Shown here in pieces: positions 60,945 to 64,000 of a DNA stretch of 64,000 nt; the first letter of the stretch is position 1; each line of letters starts with the position of its first letter. Source of the DNA: CALAGJ01 sp964293305 (GTDB lineage Bacteria > Bacteroidota > Bacteroidia > Chitinophagales > Chitinophagaceae). The stretch is from the NCBI GenBank assembly GCA_964293305.1, contig CAXYYO010000001.1, forward strand, positions 193,778 to 257,777. Reading direction: 5' to 3'. The position numbers and the translations under genes are program-made. Under the pieces are notes generated by a model. The model worked only from the letters and a program-made list of their open reading frames with translations, did no database searches and was not told the DNA's origin.

Positions 60945-61961
60945 ATGTTAAAGTACTTTAGATTATTTTTTTTCAGCCTGTTAATATGCGAATGTACTAT
61001 TGCACAAGATCCCCATTTTTCGCAATTCTTTTCGTCTCCCATGACGCTCAATCCTGCGATGACTGGGAAATTTAATGGAGATTTTAGGGCTGCAGCAAAT
61101 TATCGTAATCAATGGCCAACCATTAACAGAGCATTTCAAACTGCTACAGCTTCCGTTGATTTTCAAGTTTTAAAAAACACAGTTCCAGAAAATGACATGG
61201 CCGGTTTAGGCATCATGGCCTATACTGATAAAAGTGCTGCAGGAGCAGTAAATTTTAGTTACTTTTCTTTATCCGCAGCTTATCACAAAGGGTTGGATGA
61301 AGATGGATTTAAACAATTAAGTTTTGGTGTTCAAGGCACTTATTCAAATATGCTTATCAATACTGATGAACTAAAGTTTGAAGATCAGTTAACACCATTC
61401 GGATTTACGAATACCACAAGTGAAATTTTTGTAAATCAAGGAACCCCTTTAAAGGCAAATTATTTTGATTTGAATGCGGGATTATTATTTTCATCAAGTG
61501 CTACAGAAAGAGATAATATTTATGCTGGTGTGAGTCTTTATCACATAAACAGACCTCAGCAGAACTTTACAGGTGTGGGTTATAATTTAAATCCACGTGC
61601 TACTTTTCATGCTGGTGGGTTTCTACCAGTTTCTTCAAATGGTACCTTACACCTTAATGCACTTTATAGTACACAGGGTGGTGCCAGCGAAACGCTGCTG
61701 GGTGGTGCTTTTCAAATGGGTGTAGGCGATACACAAATTGATAAACCAACTAGTGTATATGCAGGTGGATGGACACGCCTTGGAGATGCAGTTATACCTT
61801 TTGTAGGACTTGAATTTTCTGATTTACGTATTGGTTTTTCTTATGATATCAATATATCTGATTTGCGAACTGCCAGCCAAAGTAGGGGAGGTCTTGAACT
61901 TTCTCTTGTTTATACGCATAATTCCGTAGGTGGAAAGGGAATACCTTGCCCTAAATTTTAA
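60945..61961 (+). CDS. PorP/SprF family type IX secretion system membrane protein
   Basis: A 338-residue outer-membrane beta-barrel-like protein of the PorP/SprF family, found with gliding and type IX secretion genes in Bacteroidota. It has a signal peptide ending near CTIAQ and the family start DPHFSQFFSSPMTLNPAMTG, followed by NYRNQWP and a barrel-like series of amphipathic strands to the terminal KGIPCPKF. PorP/SprF proteins often help a partner cargo protein to be exported or anchored. No partner gene (such as SprB/PorE types) is next to it. I start at 60945, since the upstream TTG would delay the signal peptide. Confidence 0.92.
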   Translation: MLKYFRLFFFSLLICECTIAQDPHFSQFFSSPMTLNPAMTGKFNGDFRAAANYRNQWPTINRAFQTATASVDFQVLKNTVPENDMAGLGIMAYTDKSAAGAVNFSYFSLSAAYHKGLDEDGFKQLSFGVQGTYSNMLINTDELKFEDQLTPFGFTNTTSEIFVNQGTPLKANYFDLNAGLLFSSSATERDNIYAGVSLYHINRPQQNFTGVGYNLNPRATFHAGGFLPVSSNGTLHLNALYSTQGGASETLLGGAFQMGVGDTQIDKPTSVYAGGWTRLGDAVIPFVGLEFSDLRIGFSYDINISDLRTASQSRGGLELSLVYTHNSVGGKGIPCPKF

Positions 61962-62712
61962 GGATGTTTTTCATTAGTGCCACATAAATATCTGTCTGAA
62001 CTTATTGTTGTTTTTTTTATGAAGAGTTTACGAACTAAGCAATATTATTTCTCAGATGGGGGATACTCATTCAATTAACACAAGTGCAGAATTGTGATAA
62101 AAAAAACAGATATTTTTATATCTTATATTCTTGAAATTTTGCATCAGTAAGTTTTGCTATTAGTTCTTAAAACATCCGAAGGGATGTATTTTTAGTTATG
62201 AATATGCAACCTGTGTTGCAAAATTTTAATCAAAAAAATCTAATTGTAGATTATTTATTGCCCATCGTATTCGATTTAAAAAAATCATTTGCCATCGAAA
62301 AAGGAAACCGTTATTAGAAGATCTACATCTGGTATCAATAAAATATTTTCTTTTAATCTATATCGTTTTTAGAGATCTTGAAATCAAAAATAGAATTTAA
62401 GAAAATCTTAAACCATTAATCGATACCACATTTCCTACAAATTGAAGTTTTTAAGCAATAAATTATTGAATTACTTTTCGGAATCAGTTGCATTGACTGA
62501 TGCCTTTCAATGCTTTGCACTCCAACCTATTTATTTTGATTGGGTACAATTTATTTTTCATTAAATTAACATTCGTAACATACTGTATTTCCCTAATTTT
62601 CGTGTCTGGAAAAAAAATAATCCAGAATTAGTTTGTTTCAAAAGTTTTTCTATACACTTGCCAACTAATTATACAAAATTTACACATTTAAAAACGAAAA
62701 ATCAAATTTGTT
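61962..62712. other. Large gene-free region before exbB
   Basis: About 750 bases, the longest gap in the window. It holds a hairpin of the CCGWAGG family (62172-62187), a possible 39-codon frame (62198-62317) that I do not accept as a gene, and an inverted repeat ATCAGT/ACTGAT (62482-62500). I see no RNA gene or promoter that I can prove. Confidence 0.55.
62172..62187 (+). repeat. Small dispersed hairpin, CCGAAGG core
   Basis: ACATCC-GAAG-GGATGT, a six-base stem. Its arm sequence differs from the other copies but still pairs. Confidence 0.5.
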
Positions 62713-63573
62713 ATGGCTGAGACAAAACCATCTGCACCAGCAGCAAAAAGTATCACATCTGTGCAACCAAAAAGGAAAAGCAACGCTGTATCCTGGATGG
62801 CTCCATTAACCTGCTTAATTTTGGGTTATGTAATATGGAGATTTATTATCGGCAGTGCCGACAACTTTACAAACCCTGATGCCGAGGGAGGTTTTTGGCC
62901 AGAACATGATGGTCCTAAAACCGCATTATCAAAAATGTATTTAGGAGGAATCATTGTACCAATCCTAATTGGCTGTTTCCTTACCGTAGTTACATTTGTA
63001 ATTGAGCGTTTATTAACTGTGTCAAAAGCAACAGGTAGTGGAAATATTTCTGAATTTGTACGTCAGGTGCAATACCATCTTGCAAACAAGGATGTGGACA
63101 AAGCAATTGCTGCCTGCGATAAGCAAAAAGGTTCTGTAGGTAATGTAATGAAAGCCGGACTACGCAAGTACAAAGAAATGATTACAAATGGTGAGCTTAC
63201 CACAGAGCAAAAAGTATTAAACATCCAAAAAGAAGTAGAAGAAGCTACAGCTTTAGAATTACCAATGTTAGAAAAGAATCTTGTTTTTTTATCAACCATT
63301 GCATCGGTTGCTACTCTTCTAGGTTTGCTAGGTACAGTATTAGGAATGATACGATCTTTCTCTGCACTTGGAGATAGTGGTGGTGGTGAAGCAGCTCAGA
63401 AATTATCTCAAGGTATATCTGAGGCATTATATAATACAGCTTTAGGTATTGGTACATCTGCCATTGCCATCATTATGTATAACGTGTTTACTACTAAAAT
63501 CGATGGCATCACATTTGGTATTGATGAATCAGGTTTTACACTTACACAAAGTTTTGCTGCAAACTATAAATAA
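62713..63573 (+). CDS. exbB: MotA/TolQ/ExbB proton channel family protein
   Basis: An inner-membrane proton-channel subunit of 286 residues that energises TonB-dependent transport or similar work at the outer membrane. It has an N-terminal alanine/lysine-rich cytoplasmic part, a first helix (about 30-48), a second at about 80-100, then a long cytoplasmic part, and two C-terminal helices with the ExbB/TolQ motif ASVATLLGLLGTVLGMI and ALYNTALGI. The following gene encodes an ExbD/TolR protein, which confirms the pair. The long upstream gap is noted separately. Confidence 0.93.
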   Translation: MAETKPSAPAAKSITSVQPKRKSNAVSWMAPLTCLILGYVIWRFIIGSADNFTNPDAEGGFWPEHDGPKTALSKMYLGGIIVPILIGCFLTVVTFVIERLLTVSKATGSGNISEFVRQVQYHLANKDVDKAIAACDKQKGSVGNVMKAGLRKYKEMITNGELTTEQKVLNIQKEVEEATALELPMLEKNLVFLSTIASVATLLGLLGTVLGMIRSFSALGDSGGGEAAQKLSQGISEALYNTALGIGTSAIAIIMYNVFTTKIDGITFGIDESGFTLTQSFAANYK

Positions 63574-63637
63574 GCAAAATGATTTATGGAATTTTTCCAT
63601 GTTAGCATCTTATTGTGTACAGTAAAAAAAAATAAAA

Positions 63638-64000
63638 ATGTCAAGACCTAAAATTGCAAGAAAAAGTACCAGCATAGACATGACGGCTATGTGCGATGTG
63701 GCTTTCCTGCTATTGTCGTTCTTTATATTAACAACGAAGTTTAAACCTTCTGAGGCAGTTACAGTGGCTACCCCAAACTCAGTAGCAGCAAAAGTGGCTC
63801 CTGAAAAAGATTTCATCATGATATCACTTACCAGCGATGGTAAAGCATTTATTTCTGTAGGCGATAGTCAGGCAGATAAAGAAAAGAAAAAAGTGATGAT
63901 TGAAGAAATTAATACCAGAGAAACACTTGGGCTTACTGATGCTGAAATAGCTGCATTAGTGCGGGCTCCATTTGTAGGTGCTCCTATAGCACAATTAAAG
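63638..64000 (+). CDS. exbD: ExbD/TolR family protein (partial, cut by window end)
   Basis: The first 121 codons of an ExbD/TolR-type protein. The ATG at 63638 is followed by MSRPKIARKSTSIDMTAMCDVAFLLLSFFILTTKFKPSEA: the cytoplasmic N-terminus and the single transmembrane helix with the Asp (D20 in MCDVAFLLL) that serves the proton channel in this family. The periplasmic domain continues past the window. It forms the usual pair with exbB, 64 bases after its stop. No stop codon is reached by 64000. Confidence 0.92.
   Translation, partial: MSRPKIARKSTSIDMTAMCDVAFLLLSFFILTTKFKPSEAVTVATPNSVAAKVAPEKDFIMISLTSDGKAFISVGDSQADKEKKKVMIEEINTRETLGLTDAEIAALVRAPFVGAPIAQLK

Noticed and set aside
62198..62317. 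39-codon frame after the hairpin in the gap before exbB
   Set aside because: Too short to judge, no clear ribosome binding site, composition unremarkable; kept only as a note in a finding.

Overview
The window is a low-GC chromosomal segment of a Bacteroidota bacterium, most likely from the Chitinophagaceae or a close relative. The phylum-level signs are type IX secretion features (a C-terminal sorting domain on the protein at 9609-12674 and a PorP/SprF protein at 60945-61961), a DUF4270 lipoprotein, a Bacteroidota-type FabI, and many -7 promoter boxes of the TAnnTTTG type, one with a TTTG -33 box at exactly 19 bp (46236-46266). The family placement is inference from the overall gene set. Most of the window is core genome. 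There is no rRNA, CRISPR array, phage or insertion sequence.

Layout. 1-9.4 kb: end of a glycogen/starch synthase gene, a DUF4270 lipoprotein, metK, cyanophycin synthetase (cphA), a GNAT acetyltransferase, trpS and a thiolase. 9.6-12.7 kb: a large secreted repeat protein with an intramolecular-chaperone (S74) domain and a T9SS sorting tail. 13.1-19.7 kb: a GH31 glucosidase, fabH, a tail-specific protease and cdsA. 19.7-32.2 kb: a tightly packed ten-gene minus-strand operon for a surface polysaccharide, with a Wzc-like kinase, polymerase, flippase, one glycosyltransferase, an epimerase, a beta-helix protein and four sulfotransferases. 32.4-35.3 kb: a DUF3089 hydrolase, a methyltransferase, a KOW protein and fabI. 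35.7-42.4 kb: tRNA-Leu(UAG), trigger factor with a natural five-histidine tail, a saccharopine-dehydrogenase-like gene, dapB, a two-component pair and RNase P RNA. 42.8-46.5 kb: ferritin, a GH13 lipoprotein, ndk, lolD and a small DUF2795 protein. 46.7-50.8 kb: an accessory-looking block with a TetR regulator, a decayed thiolase, two DinB-family proteins, a GNAT and a ketopantoate-reductase-like gene. 50.9-57.2 kb: an uncharacterised gene, an M48 lipoprotein protease, plsY, prmA, pnp, rpsO and hsp20. 57.5-64 kb: a Gfo/Idh/MocA oxidoreductase, kdsA, upp, a PorP/SprF protein and exbB-exbD, the last cut by the window end.

The most distinctive system is the four-sulfotransferase polysaccharide locus. 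Its genes overlap or lie within a few bases of each other, so they are probably co-transcribed. It predicts a sulfated capsule or exopolysaccharide, and the low number of glycosyltransferases means other enzymes must be encoded elsewhere. Other points of interest are tiny dispersed hairpins with a conserved CCGWAGG core and variable but self-complementary arms, a GC-rich element that runs into the 3' end of cphA, a pair of matching TetR operators in front of the regulator and a deleted thiolase gene, and the repeat protein that joins a phage-type autoprocessing chaperone to a T9SS tail.
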